A DNA stretch of 64,000 nucleotides from Acetobacteraceae bacterium (GTDB lineage: Bacteria; Pseudomonadota; Alphaproteobacteria; Acetobacterales; Acetobacteraceae): NCBI GenBank assembly GCA_004843165.1, contig CP039459.1, forward strand, positions 1,358,501-1,422,500. The letters run 5' to 3'. Of the stretch, positions 17,360 through 28,100 are shown piece by piece; the stretch's first letter is position 1, and every line of letters starts with the position of its first letter. The notes below the pieces were generated by a model, which did not search any database, had not been told where the DNA came from, and saw nothing but the letters and a program-made list of their open reading frames with translations. A program made the translations under genes and the position numbers.

Positions 17360-18352
17360 CTAATAATTTTTTTCTACGGGTGTGTTCATCGGGTCAGGTT
17401 TATTCAGCGGTTCACTTAAAATTTTACTTTCAGGAGAAAGGAGGGATTTTCGGTTTTTCCCGGTATAATTGGCAATGATTTGTGCAATCGCGGGGCCGGC
17501 TTCGTTGGCTGCCGCAACCGCCGTATCTCCCCAATTCCCATCGAGTGAATGGGCAGGGATGGCGTGAATTTGTGTGGCAGCGCCGACCTCTTTTTTGTCC
17601 ATTGTTGCTTGGACATGCCAAATGAGTTCGATTTGCTGTTGCGGGTTTCCTTGAGCGTCCGCCGGTGCGTTGGAGAGATTAACTTCTGTATTGATAAGAA
17701 AATCAGCGCCTTGGTTTGTGGTGAGGAGTGTTCCAGCATCTTTGGGATAGGCACTGTAAAAGGCTCTTGATAGAAGGAGATTACCGTCTCCTGGTGCACC
17801 ATTTACGCTTTGTAAGTAGAGGCGGGAGGGTCTGCTCTGTAGGCTCATAGGATCATGCGTCATGCGATCGGCCTGAATATCACTGAGCGCATGGGCAACG
17901 GCAGGCGCAATTTGAAGAGCGACCGTATTTAACGCATCATGATCGCTTTTGTCCCATGCAGATTTTTCGACAGGATCAGTATCCCCTTGGGATTGAATGA
18001 TATTATTCGCTCCCATAATCGCGTAATGGGCAATGACGAAATCACCTTGTTGATGTGCCTCTAGATCAATCCACCAATCACCTGGGCTTGGCGCACGGCT
18101 TACGGCAGGGACATTTTGGGCCACCAATGCACTTGTGAGAGCTCTGGTAAAACGATTAGCTGTTTCACGGTTCGGGATTTTGATGGTGACAGGAACGGGA
18201 ACAGCAAGGCGCGGTGTTGGTAAGTTCACAGCCGTGAGGAGTTGTGTTGAGGTGCTTGGGTGATGAAAAGGGCCTTTGATGTTGCAGGCCGCAAGGGAAA
18301 AAAGGCAGAAAAAGGATAATATCCAGCGGGAGTATTTGGCTATTGTTTTCAT
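17360..18352 (-). CDS. Putative lipoprotein, unknown function
   Basis: A 330-residue exported protein. A charged N-terminus and hydrophobic core end in the lipobox LAAC (Cys at about 23), so it should be lipid-anchored. The mature part is rich in Thr, Pro, Asn and Gln and has no family mark I recognise. LTAVNLPTPRLAVPVPVTIKIPN after the Cys looks like a surface-exposed linker leading to beta strands. It is divergent from the small membrane gene at 18465. Confidence 0.7.
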   Translation of the reverse strand: MKTIAKYSRWILSFFCLFSLAACNIKGPFHHPSTSTQLLTAVNLPTPRLAVPVPVTIKIPNRETANRFTRALTSALVAQNVPAVSRAPSPGDWWIDLEAHQQGDFVIAHYAIMGANNIIQSQGDTDPVEKSAWDKSDHDALNTVALQIAPAVAHALSDIQADRMTHDPMSLQSRPSRLYLQSVNGAPGDGNLLLSRAFYSAYPKDAGTLLTTNQGADFLINTEVNLSNAPADAQGNPQQQIELIWHVQATMDKKEVGAATQIHAIPAHSLDGNWGDTAVAAANEAGPAIAQIIANYTGKNRKSLLSPESKILSEPLNKPDPMNTPVEKNY

Positions 18353-18464
18353 CAGAGCACTTGCAGATTTCGTCAGAGATGTTTTACCTAATGATAATAG
18401 CAGAAAATATCTTTTTTGGTGAGGATAATTTTCTTTTAAAGTCCTTTATTTCGGGGAGAAGGTC

Positions 18465-18734
18465 ATGGAAGATCTTGAAAATACGCTGCATTCAGACTCT
18501 TCTGAGGATTTTCTTGAAAAAAGGAATTTTTTAATAAAATTTTGGCAAAGAATTTGCCTTTTTATAAAGCAAAAAATCATGTTGTTTTATAAAAAGACAA
18601 AAGCAGGAATCTTCTTCGTTCATGATAAGCTTGAGCAGATTTCTTTTTGGCGTGCTGTTACTGTGGGTCTTGCACTCGGCTTTTTTATTTTTGGGATGAT
18701 GATCTTTGCCGCAGCGCTTTGGCTTGTCCGTTAA
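18465..18734 (+). CDS. Small single-pass membrane protein
   Basis: 89 residues: an acidic N-terminus, a basic amphipathic middle (KFWQRICLFIKQKI), then a C-terminal membrane helix of about 22 residues (VGLALGFFIFGMMIFAAALWL) ending in VR. GGAGAAGG lies just upstream of the ATG. No known family. The orientation suggests a tail-anchored inner-membrane protein, though this is inference. Confidence 0.65.
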   Translation: MEDLENTLHSDSSEDFLEKRNFLIKFWQRICLFIKQKIMLFYKKTKAGIFFVHDKLEQISFWRAVTVGLALGFFIFGMMIFAAALWLVR

Positions 18735-18751
18735 GAGAGACCAAAGGCTTT

Positions 18752-18928
18752 TTAGAGTGTATCTGTCCTACCTAAGCAAAGGGCAATAAAAAGAATATAA
18801 AGAAAAATAGCAATCTGCATATAAATCATGCCACGAACACTGACGACAGGAACATTTTCGGGGCGATCATAATAGCCAAGACGAAAATATTTTAGAAATC
18901 CTAAATATTTAAAAAGAAATTTCAACAT
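18752..18928 (-). CDS. 58-residue membrane protein downstream of rfbD
   Basis: A short gene (ATG 18928, TAA 18752) with an excellent Shine-Dalgarno, AGGAG, 8 bases before the start. The N-terminus is basic and aromatic (MLKFLFKYLGFLKYFRLGYY), a polar link DRPENVPV follows, and one hydrophobic helix (MQIAIFLYILFIALCLG) closes the protein. It starts 17 bp after the rfbD stop on the same strand and is likely its last operon partner. No family recognised. Confidence 0.6.
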   Translation of the reverse strand: MLKFLFKYLGFLKYFRLGYYDRPENVPVVSVRGMIYMQIAIFLYILFIALCLGRTDTL

Positions 18929-18945
18929 GCAGAAAGCTCCTGTTT

Positions 18946-19866
18946 TTAGCTGGTTTTTATCTCTAATTCTGGACGTAGAATTTCAAGTGCAATTTCAGCG
19001 CAACTTTTTTTCCAGCAGGGCAGGGAAAGGTCAAAAACCTCTTTGAGTTTTTGGCAGCTAAGTCTGGAATCCGCAGGACGTTTTGCAGGCGTTGGGTATT
19101 CTGCTGTTGAGACGGGGAGGAGTTCCGGAATGGAAAGCCCGTGTTTTTCCCGTTCCGAGAGGAGGAATTCTGTGAATCCGTACCATGTTGTTTCCCCCGA
19201 GCCAGTCGCATGAAAAATGCCATGATATTGTGCTTTCCAGCCATTTTCTTGAATGTTTTTCAAGATGGCGAGAAGGATCTCTGCGAGTGCCGGTGCAGAG
19301 GTTGGGTTCCCTTTTTGGTCATTGACAACTTTTAAAACAGGACGTGTTTTTGCCGCATGGAGAATGGTTTTTACAAAATTTTTTCCATAAGCGGAATATA
19401 CCCAAGAGGTTCTTAAAATGATTGATTTTTTATATTTTAAGGCTTCTTTTTCGCCAGCCTCTTTTGTTTTGCCGTAAATACCAAGCGGTGCTACGGGATC
19501 TGTTTCAAAATAAGGAGAGCCTTTAGAGCCGTCAAAAACATAGTCCGTGGAAATATGAAGGAAAGGAAGGTCTCTTTTGGCACATTCCTGACTTAAAAGG
19601 GCAACGCCTTTTTGATTGATGGCTTGTGCTTCGGCATGTTGTGTTTCGGCAAGATCAACTTGGGTAAAGGCTGCTGCGTTGATGACGGCCCAAGGCTGAA
19701 TTTTTTCAAAAAGTGCAGAGAGCTCCTCTTGTGTTGCTGTCGCTAAATTTAAGGAGGAGCGTCCAATAGCTACGAGGTTTAGAGCGTTTTTTTCTGCTTC
19801 ATGGCGTAGGGATGTCGCAACCTGCCCATCATGGCCAATAATAAGAATAGGGGTATTTTTAGGCAT
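18946..19866 (-). CDS. rfbD: dTDP-4-dehydrorhamnose reductase
   Basis: A 306-residue short-chain reductase that completes dTDP-L-rhamnose synthesis using NAD(P)H. The dinucleotide loop reads GHDGQVATSL, the strand ending in NAAAFTQVDLAE follows, STDYVFDGSKG is the family signature, and the catalytic pair is YGKTK. rfbC lies 8 bp upstream, so both steps are co-expressed. rfbA and rfbB are not in the window. The product feeds rhamnose-containing surface polysaccharide. Confidence 0.94.
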   Translation of the reverse strand: MPKNTPILIIGHDGQVATSLRHEAEKNALNLVAIGRSSLNLATATQEELSALFEKIQPWAVINAAAFTQVDLAETQHAEAQAINQKGVALLSQECAKRDLPFLHISTDYVFDGSKGSPYFETDPVAPLGIYGKTKEAGEKEALKYKKSIILRTSWVYSAYGKNFVKTILHAAKTRPVLKVVNDQKGNPTSAPALAEILLAILKNIQENGWKAQYHGIFHATGSGETTWYGFTEFLLSEREKHGLSIPELLPVSTAEYPTPAKRPADSRLSCQKLKEVFDLSLPCWKKSCAEIALEILRPELEIKTS

Positions 19867-19874
19867 AAGGGAGA

Positions 19875-20474
19875 TTATTTCTCTGTTGTGAACTGAAATT
19901 CAAGATCAGGAAAATTCGCATAAGGGAACCAATTATTAATTTCGTTAAAAGCACCGGCTTTTTGATCTTTTTCAGAAAGAACAGGTTCGTTGGAAAATTT
20001 ATGCCATTCAATACTAATTTCGGAATCATTCCAAAGAACAGAAGCATCTGAGGCGTGATGATAAGGTGCCGTGCATTTATAAAGCACAAGGCAGTTTTCT
20101 TCTAATGTCTGAAAACCATGCAAAAATCCGGGTGGTACCCAAAGTTGCTCGCCTTTTTCAGCCGTAAGGACATGGCTGACCCATTTACCAAAATGCGGAG
20201 AGCCCGTTCTGGCATCAATCGCAACATCTAAAATTGAACCCTGTCCGCAACGGACAAGTTTACCTTGCGCAAAAGGTGTCTTTTGGCAGTGCAGGCCACG
20301 GATTGTGTTAATGGGATGGGAGATGCTCTGATTATCTTGAACGAAATCAACTTTTAACCCTGCCTTCTGCATGACGGTCTGGTTGTAGGTTTCGCTAAAG
20401 GCACCGCGGGGATCTTTGAAAATACGTGGGACAAAGAGGGCAGGGCCAGGGATGGCAAAGGGGAGGACTTTCAT
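19875..20474 (-). CDS. rfbC: dTDP-4-dehydrorhamnose 3,5-epimerase
   Basis: A 199-residue cupin epimerase acting just before RfbD. Family marks: DPRGAFSETYN at the N-terminus, FVQDNQSIS, IRGLHCQ with the catalytic His, and VPPGFLHGFQTL in the jelly-roll barrel. It is full-length and first in the rfbC-rfbD-(18752-18928) set. A hairpin upstream isolates it from the basic-protein gene. Confidence 0.94.
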   Translation of the reverse strand: MKVLPFAIPGPALFVPRIFKDPRGAFSETYNQTVMQKAGLKVDFVQDNQSISHPINTIRGLHCQKTPFAQGKLVRCGQGSILDVAIDARTGSPHFGKWVSHVLTAEKGEQLWVPPGFLHGFQTLEENCLVLYKCTAPYHHASDASVLWNDSEISIEWHKFSNEPVLSEKDQKAGAFNEINNWFPYANFPDLEFQFTTEK

Positions 20475-20516
20475 AAATGCGGATCTTCTAAAAATTTTTG
20501 AAATAATTCATATAGA

Positions 20517-20546
20517 AAGAAGGTGGGGAATACCCCACCTTTCTCA
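20517..20546 (-). terminator. Terminator after the 57-residue basic protein gene
   Basis: Perfect 8-bp stem AGGTGGGG (20521-20528) / CCCCACCT (20533-20540) with loop AATA. On the minus strand a pyrimidine-rich TCTTTCT tail follows. It separates this gene from rfbC. Confidence 0.75.
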
Positions 20547-20557
20547 TAAAAGAGGTC

Positions 20558-20731
20558 TTAGCCTCGGAAGTTAATTTTGCCAACGGTTGCCTGTTTTTCT
20601 TTACGGCGGCGTTTGCGGCAAGTACGCCTTTGTTGGGCACGGGCTGCCTTGATTTTTTTACGTTTAATTTTTTCTGCTTTTCTGACGTTTACCGCTTTTT
20701 CTTTTTCGTGCTGAACAGATTTTATTGCCAT
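20558..20731 (-). CDS. Small highly basic protein (57 residues)
   Basis: The start at ATG 20731 (MAIKSVQHEKEK) has AAAGGAA 7-8 bases upstream; a longer frame runs back to 20863 but overlaps gmk's upstream region and lacks a ribosome site. More than a third of the residues are Lys or Arg (KIKRKKIKAARAQQRR, CRKRRRKEK), with a mild resemblance in composition to ribosomal proteins such as bS21, but no alignment I can defend. An RNA-binding or ribosome-associated role is a guess. Confidence 0.7.
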   Translation of the reverse strand: MAIKSVQHEKEKAVNVRKAEKIKRKKIKAARAQQRRTCRKRRRKEKQATVGKINFRG

Positions 20732-20839
20732 GTTGATGTTCCTTTTCAGCTTAGGAGATATTGACCTTTGTCTTTTAAAAGATAAAAGACAATAAAACGA
20801 TTTTAAGATGATAATACTTAGATAAACATAGGGAAGCAA

Positions 20840-21457
20840 ATGGCAGAAAGAGATTTTACACAAATGAAACGCAGGGGGCTATGCCTTGTTGTTGCGGCTC
20901 CTTCTGGCACGGGAAAGTCGACCATTTGCAAATCACTTCTTTCAAATAATACTGACATCACACTTTCAATTTCGGCAACAACAAGACAGCCCCGTCCAGG
21001 AGAAATTGACGGCAGAGATTATCATTTTTACGAAAAAGAACAGTTCGAAGGCCTCATTGAAAATGACGGCTTCATTGAGTGGGCAAAAGTCTATGATAAT
21101 TATTACGGCACACCGCGTGCGCCTTTGGAAAAATCTTTAAAAGAGGGAAAAGACATTCTCCTTGATCTCGATTGGCAGGGATTTCGTCAGTTAAAGGCAC
21201 TCTTCCCAAAGGATGTTGTAGGGCTTTTTCTTTTACCGCCCTCTTTAGAGGCCTTAGAAACACGTTTAAGAAACCGCTCTTCAGATAAAGAAGAGGTTAT
21301 TCAATCGAGAATGGAAAAAGCTGCTTCTGAAATTTCACATTGGCCGGAATTTGATTATTTGGTTGTTAATGATGATCTTGAGCAGGCGGAAAAAGAAGTC
21401 GGCAAAATTTTAAGAGCAAATCGTTTTGCCGTGAATCGCTTTAGGGATGCTTTCTAA
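20840..21457 (+). CDS. gmk: Guanylate kinase
   Basis: A 205-residue kinase phosphorylating GMP to GDP. P-loop APSGTGKST near residue 20-28, the GMP-binding block SATTRQPRPGEIDGRDYHF, and FIEWAKVYDNYYGT are all present. It is divergent from the basic-protein gene at 20731 with about 110 bp between starts, and converges on a lipoprotein gene. No rpoZ follows, unlike in many bacteria. Confidence 0.95.
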   Translation: MAERDFTQMKRRGLCLVVAAPSGTGKSTICKSLLSNNTDITLSISATTRQPRPGEIDGRDYHFYEKEQFEGLIENDGFIEWAKVYDNYYGTPRAPLEKSLKEGKDILLDLDWQGFRQLKALFPKDVVGLFLLPPSLEALETRLRNRSSDKEEVIQSRMEKAASEISHWPEFDYLVVNDDLEQAEKEVGKILRANRFAVNRFRDAF

Positions 21458-21472
21458 AAGGCGTAAGAGGGA

Positions 21473-21494
21473 AGAGGGAGAGGAATAGCCCTCT
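21473..21494 (+). terminator. Weak hairpin between gmk and lipoprotein gene
   Basis: AGAGGG (21473-21478) pairs with CCCTCT (21489-21494), followed by ATCTTTCTTCT. The stem is short and the T-run broken, so termination would be partial. Confidence 0.35.
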
Positions 21495-21503
21495 ATCTTT
21501 CTT

Positions 21504-21986
21504 CTACTTTCTTGGATATTCATCGGATAAGATGATACCGAGATGGGTAAGTTTCCACGGCTCTGCGGCATGAACCCGCTCACAGCCGGTCACAAGATCA
21601 TTGTGCAGGAAACAATAATAACGGCTATTCTCTTGCCATTTATTATCGGGTAATTTTTCATCAATTCGGATAAACACTGTATAGCCGGCCTCTTTGACAG
21701 GGCGGCTGAAAAATCTGTCTGAATTGATAATGTAGCGATGCGGCGAGCCAAAATCATATCTGACATCCTGCGGGTAAGGTTTGATTTTCCCGCTTGGCGC
21801 TTCCATCTTATCGCCATAGGGCATTGGAAGCTGTTCTAAAAGCGCAGCCTTTACCTTCTCTTGCCAAATCCCGTCTGTCGGTCTATTGCCGCAAACATTT
21901 GTATTCACAGGATGCATCTGACAGGCGGCAAGCAGTGCGACGCCGCTGAGCCCCATTACCGCCATAGATTTCTTCATATGTCGCAT
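21504..21986 (-). CDS. Small putative lipoprotein, unknown function
   Basis: 160 residues with a lipoprotein signal ending in the lipobox LAAC (Cys at about 22). The mature protein contains four or so further Cys (NVCGN, YYCFL, TGCERV), which could form disulfides in the periplasm, and a Pro-rich basic stretch near APSGKIKPYP. No domain recognised. It lies downstream of the autotransporter on the same strand, with a 164-bp gap, and is probably transcribed separately. Confidence 0.65.
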   Translation of the reverse strand: MRHMKKSMAVMGLSGVALLAACQMHPVNTNVCGNRPTDGIWQEKVKAALLEQLPMPYGDKMEAPSGKIKPYPQDVRYDFGSPHRYIINSDRFFSRPVKEAGYTVFIRIDEKLPDNKWQENSRYYCFLHNDLVTGCERVHAAEPWKLTHLGIILSDEYPRK

Positions 21987-22150
21987 TTTCTCTCTTCATC
22001 TCCTCAATAGATGTTGTTTTTGCAGAATTGGAAAAAATGAGAAATCTGTTTTTATTCGATGCACAAAGTGAGGGCATTCCCCCTTAAAGGGTCATGCGCT
22101 AAGCCTCATAATCGAAAAGGACAGATTTCTCTGTTTAACAATCCAAAAAA

Positions 22151-25100
22151 TTAGAAGGCGATTTTCGCTGACAATTGCCCACCCGACATCGTCTGGGAGT
22201 GACCGCCGTAAAGCCCGACATAATTTGCCCCAAAAGAAAGATACTCGGTTGGATGCACATCAAAGCCCAATTCTGTGAGCGCCTGATCCTGTACCACCGG
22301 TACACCAACAATAGAGAGTCCATCGGTGCCGCCACCGAGGGCTTCAAATCCTGTATGGGTATAAGATTGGTTGGCCCCGAAGGAGCGGCGATAACCGAAT
22401 TTGCCATGCGGTGTAATGACAACATTACCAATATTAAAGTTGGTTGCGATTTTTGCCCCCATAAAGCCATAGCCTAAATTGGTATTGGTGGCTGCGCCGT
22501 GCAGTGCGAGATTGCCGCCTGTTTCATGGTAGGAACCCTGCTCATAGTTCAAATAGGTGATGGAGCCGGTTGGCGCGAGTTCAAGGGGAGTGCCCCAGAG
22601 ATTAAAGACATGCTTATAAGCGATCTCGGCATTGATATGCGCTGTACCGCCAAGCTCATTGGCATGGAGGCTCTGATTATATTGTGCGGCGGCTCCTTGG
22701 AGATCAACAGAACGGTGCCAGCTCATAATATTCCATGTATAGCCAAACTGGCCGTGGAAGGTGAAGAAGTTCTGGTTATCAAAACGAACTTGCTTACCGA
22801 AATACATACCGATATTGGCGTTGTTACTTTCACCGGAGGAGGAGACGCCGCTGGCTGATTCCATGACGGATCCATAGCCCATCATCATCCCGACATGCCA
22901 TCTATCCTCGGCATAGCCTTCAGATCCGATTTCGCCATCGACACCCCAGATGAAGCCGGCTTCGTTATCTCTGGTCTTTGCGGCGTAATCCCAGCCGGAA
23001 TGGCCGTTTTGTCCGCCAAGTCCGCCATACATATTGCCCCAGACATTGACCTTTTTACCGGTAACGCCGCAGACATTGGAATTTGTGGCTTTGCCGTCGC
23101 CGATCTGGCGGAACGTGTCTTCGAGGCAGTCGAGGCGGTTATTAACGGAATCTCTGACCCAGAAATTGTTATTGATATTGCCGGTCCGCATATCGGAGGC
23201 GATTTCACCATCCATCTGCGTTAAATTATAAAGGCGCTGTTCGTTGTCAGAGCCGGCGAGGATGCTGGCAATGCCATGAAGCGGACTGTTCGGATTATCA
23301 ACAGAAGGGGAAAGTCTCTGAGCCGTGCCTGTCTGGTTACGGTCACCACCCCAGCCTAGGCCTTTTGCAGCATCAAATTGTAGCGTGATTTTAACATCAT
23401 CTTTGCTATATTCGAGACCTGTCGTTGTTAGAACACCATAACCGTTTGCACCACTGGCACCGATAACACCATTTTCATCATATGAAAATTTTGCCTTCCC
23501 GTTATCGCCTCTTACCAGGCCGCCATCTGCGTGGATAAGGTCGTAGGCTTGATTCACCTGTAGCTCTGCACCTTTAGCGACATTTGCTACCAGTGATGTT
23601 CCATTTTGAAAGGTAAAAGTGCCGCTATCATATAAGTTGGTGACTTCCGGACGAGATCCGAGATCCGTAATCAGTTTTGAGTCACTTGTCATTGTCGTAT
23701 TGCCATTGACGGTCAAGGTACCTGTGCCAAAACCAGCGTTAATTGCACCGTGATCACGAATATTTACATTTCCGTCAATAATCCCAATGCCTGCCAAAGT
23801 ACTTTCGGCATTGCTCGTGCCAGAAACATTGATTGTTCCGGAAGGAGGAGAGAGCGCAGCAGACATCTTGGAAGGTAAGGCAGTGTTTGAGGATGACAGA
23901 TGATATTCATTTTGAGAAAGGAGCGTTAAAGTTCCGCCATTAGAGATGTCGGCGCTGCTACCTGCGGCGACTTTAACGTAACCATTACCGTTCCCTGCGG
24001 GTTTCCCAGCATCCCCAACAGTTAGGGAAGAACCATCTACATTGAGTGTGCCTGTACCACCGCCGCCGCCCAGATAGACGCTGTCGGCAGCGACTTTACT
24101 GCCGTTATCAATCTTGACATTGCCTGTAGATCCCTTGCCATAGCCTGCGATAAGTCCGTCGCCTATGGTGGCTTGAGCCCCGTGATCGAAAGTTAGGTTG
24201 CCGACAGAGCCTGCATTATTCCCGACAGTGACACGACCTGCGATTGTGGAGGTGCCGCCATTCTGGGTGAGGCTGTTCTGTGTCCCGCTATAACCGACGA
24301 TGACACCATTGCCTTGATCATTATAAGTTGTATTTGTCAGCGTAGCGGTTGCGGAGGAATTGCCGCCTTCACCGATGGTAAGGCCGCCGTTAATGGTTGA
24401 ATCTGTCGCTGTAAGGGTAGCGGGGCCGCCACCTGTTGCATTGGGGTCATTTGTTGCGCCGGCAAGGTCGCCGACTTGGATCTGTCCCTTATCGACATTG
24501 ATTGTGCCGTGATTGACATTAACACTTGCCGTCCCGGTGCCTTGTGTTGTGCCAATTTGCAGGGTTGGATAGCCGGTAATCTGGCCGTTTGAATCAATGG
24601 AAGGATTTGCTTGAATGGTTAAAGTTCCGCCATTAGAGATGTCGGCGCTGCTACCTGCGGCGACTTTAACGTAACCATTACCGTTCCCTGCGGGTTTCCC
24701 AGCATCCCCAACAGTTAGGGAAGAACCATCTACATTGAGTGTGCCTGTACCACCGCCGCCGCCCAGATAGACGCTGTCGGCAGCGACTTTACTGCCGTTA
24801 TCAATCTTGACATTGCCTGTAGATCCCTTGCCATAGCCTGCGATAAGTCCGTCGCCTATGGTGGCTTGAGCCCCGTGATCGAAAGTTAGGTTGCCGACAG
24901 AGCCTGCATTATTCCCGACAGTGACACGACCTGCGATTGTGGAGGTGCCGCCATTCTGGGTGAGGCTGTTCTGTGTCCCGCTATAACCGACGATGACACC
25001 ATTGCCTTGATCATTATAAGTTGTATTTGTCAGCGTAGCGGTTGCGGAGGAATTGCCGCCTTCACCGATGGTAAGGCCGCCGTTAATGGTTGAATCTGTC

Positions 25101-28100
25101 GCTGTAAGGGTAGCGGGGCCGCCACCTGTTGCATTGGGGTCATTTGTTGCGCCGGCAAGGTCGCCGACTTGGATCTGTCCCTTATCGACATTGATTGTGC
25201 CGTGATTGACATTAACACTTGCCGTCCCGGTGCCTTGTGTTGTGCCAATTTGCAGGGTTGGATAGCCGGTAATCTGGCCGTTTGAATCAATGGAAGGATT
25301 TGCTTGAATGGTTAAAGTTCCGCCATTAGAGATGTCGGCGCTGCTACCTGCGGCGACTTTAACGTAACCATTACCGTTCCCTGCGGGTTTCCCAGCATCC
25401 CCAACAGTTAGGGAAGAACCATCTACATTGAGTGTGCCTGTACCACCGCCGCCGCCCAGATAGACGCTGTCGGCAGCGACTTTACTGCCGTTATCAATCT
25501 TGACATTGCCTGTAGATCCCTTGCCATAGCCTGCGATAAGTCCGTCGCCTATGGTGGCTTGAGCCCCGTGATCGAAAGTTAGGTTGCCGACAGAGCCTGC
25601 ATTATTCCCGACAGTGACACGACCTGCGATTGTGGAGGTGCCGCCATTCTGGGTGAGGCTGTTCTGTGTCCCGCTATAACCGACGATGACACCATTGCCT
25701 TGATCATTATAAGTTGTATTTGTCAGCGTAGCGGTTGCGGAGGAATTGCCGCCTTCACCGATGGTAAGGCCGCCGTTAATGGTTGAATCTGTCGCTGTAA
25801 GGGTAGCGGGGCCGCCACCTGTTGCATTGGGGTCATTTGTTGCGCCGGCAAGGTCGCCGACTTGGATCTGTCCCTTATCGACATTGATTGTGCCGTGATT
25901 GACATTAACACTTGCCGTCCCGGTGCCTTGTGTTGTGCCAATTTGCAGGGTTGGATAGCCGGTAATCTGGCCGTTTGAATCAATGGAAGGATTTGCTTGA
26001 ATGGTTAAAGTTCCGCCATTAGAGATGTCGGCGCTGCTACCTGCGGCGACTTTAACGTAACCATTACCGTTCCCTGCGGGTTTCCCAGCATCCCCAACAG
26101 TTAGGGAAGAACCATCTACATTGAGTGTGCCTGTACCACCGCCGCCGCCCAGATAGACGCTGTCGGCAGCGACTTTACTGCCGTTATCAATCTTGACATT
26201 GCCTGTAGATCCCTTGCCATAGCCTGCGATAAGTCCGTCGCCTATGGTGGCTTGAGCCCCGTGATCGAAAGTTAGGTTGCCGACAGAGCCTGCATTATTC
26301 CCGACAGTGACACGACCTGCGATTGTGGAGGTGCCGCCATTCTGGGTGAGGCTGTTCTGTGTCCCGCTATAACCGACGATGACACCATTGCCTTGATCAT
26401 TATAAGTTGTATTTGTCAGCGTAGCGGTTGCGGAGGAATTGCCGCCTTCACCGATGGTAAGGCCGCCGTTAATGGTTGAATCTGTCGCTGTAAGGGTAGC
26501 GGGGCCGCCACCTGTTGCATTGGGGTCATTTGTTGCGCCGGCAAGGTCGCCGACTTGGATCTGTCCCTTATCGACATTGATTGTGCCGTGATTGACATTA
26601 ACACTTGCCGTCCCGGTGCCTTGTGTTGTGCCAATTTGCAGGGTTGGATAGCCGGTAATCTGGCCGTTTGAATCAATGGAAGGATTTGCTTGAATGGTTA
26701 AAGTTCCGCCATTAGAGATGTCGGCGCTGCTACCTGCGGCGACTTTAACGTAACCATTACCGTTCCCTGCGGGTTTCCCAGCATCCCCAACAGTTAAGGA
26801 AGAACCATCTACATTGAGTGTGCCTGTACCACCGCCGCCGCCCAGATAGACGCTGTCGGCAGCGACTTTACTGCCGTTATCAATCTTGACATTGCCTGTA
26901 GATCCCTTGCCATAGCCTGCGATAAGTCCGTCGCCTATGGTGGCTTGAGCCCCGTGATCGAAAGTTAGGTTGCCGACAGAGCCTGCATTATTCCCGACAG
27001 TGACACGACCTGCGATTGTGGAGGTGCCGCCATTCTGGGTGAGGCTGTTCTGTGTCCCGCTATAACCGACGATGACACCATTGCCTTGATCATTATAAGT
27101 TGTATTTGTCAGCGTAGCGGTTGCGGAGGAATTGCCGCCTTCACCGATGGTAAGGCCGCCGTTAATGGTTGAATCTGTCGCTGTAAGGGTAGCGGGGCCG
27201 CCACCTGTTGCATTGGGGTCATTTGTTGCGCCGGCAAGGTCGCCGACTTGGATCTGTCCCTTATCGACATTGATTGTGCCGTGATTGACATTAACACTTG
27301 CCGTCCCGGTGCCTTGTGTTGTGCCAATTTGCAGGGTTGGATAGCCGGTAATCTGGCCGTTTGAATCAATGGAAGGATTTGCTTGAATGGTTAAAGTTCC
27401 GCCATTAGAGATGTCGGCGCTGCTACCTGCGGCGACTTTAACGTAACCATTACCGTTCCCTGCGGGTTTCCCAGCATCCCCAACAGTTAGGGAAGAACCA
27501 TCTACATTGAGTGTGCCTGTACCACCGCCGCCGCCCAGATAGACGCTGTCGGCAGCGACTTTACTGCCGTTATCAATCTTGACATTGCCTGTAGATCCCT
27601 TGCCATAGCCTGCGATAAGTCCGTCGCCTATGGTGGCTTGAGCCCCGTGATCGAAAGTTAGGTTGCCGACAGAGCCTGCATTATTCCCGACAGTGACACG
27701 ACCTGCGATTGTGGAGGTGCCGCCATTCTGGGTGAGGCTGTTCTGTGTCCCGCTATAACCGACGATGACACCATTGCCTTGATCATTATAAGTTGTATTT
27801 GTCAGCGTAGCGGTTGCGGAGGAATTGCCGCCTTCACCGATGGTAAGGCCGCCGTTAATGGTTGAATCTGTCGCTGTAAGGGTAGCGGGGCCGCCACCTG
27901 TTGCATTGGGGTCATTTGTTGCGCCGGCAAGGTCGCCGACTTGGATCTGTCCCTTATCGACATTGATTGTGCCGTGATTGACATTAACACTTGCCGTCCC
28001 GGTGCCTTGTGTTGTGCCAATTTGCAGGGTTGGATAGCCGGTAATCTGGCCGTTTGAATCAATGGAAGGATTTGCTTGAATGGTTAAAGTTCCGCCATTA

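Noticed and set aside
24337..28062. Six identical 86-residue minus-strand frames at 693-bp spacing inside the autotransporter
   Set aside because: They are in another reading frame of the repeat, have no ribosome site, and repeat only because the repeat does.
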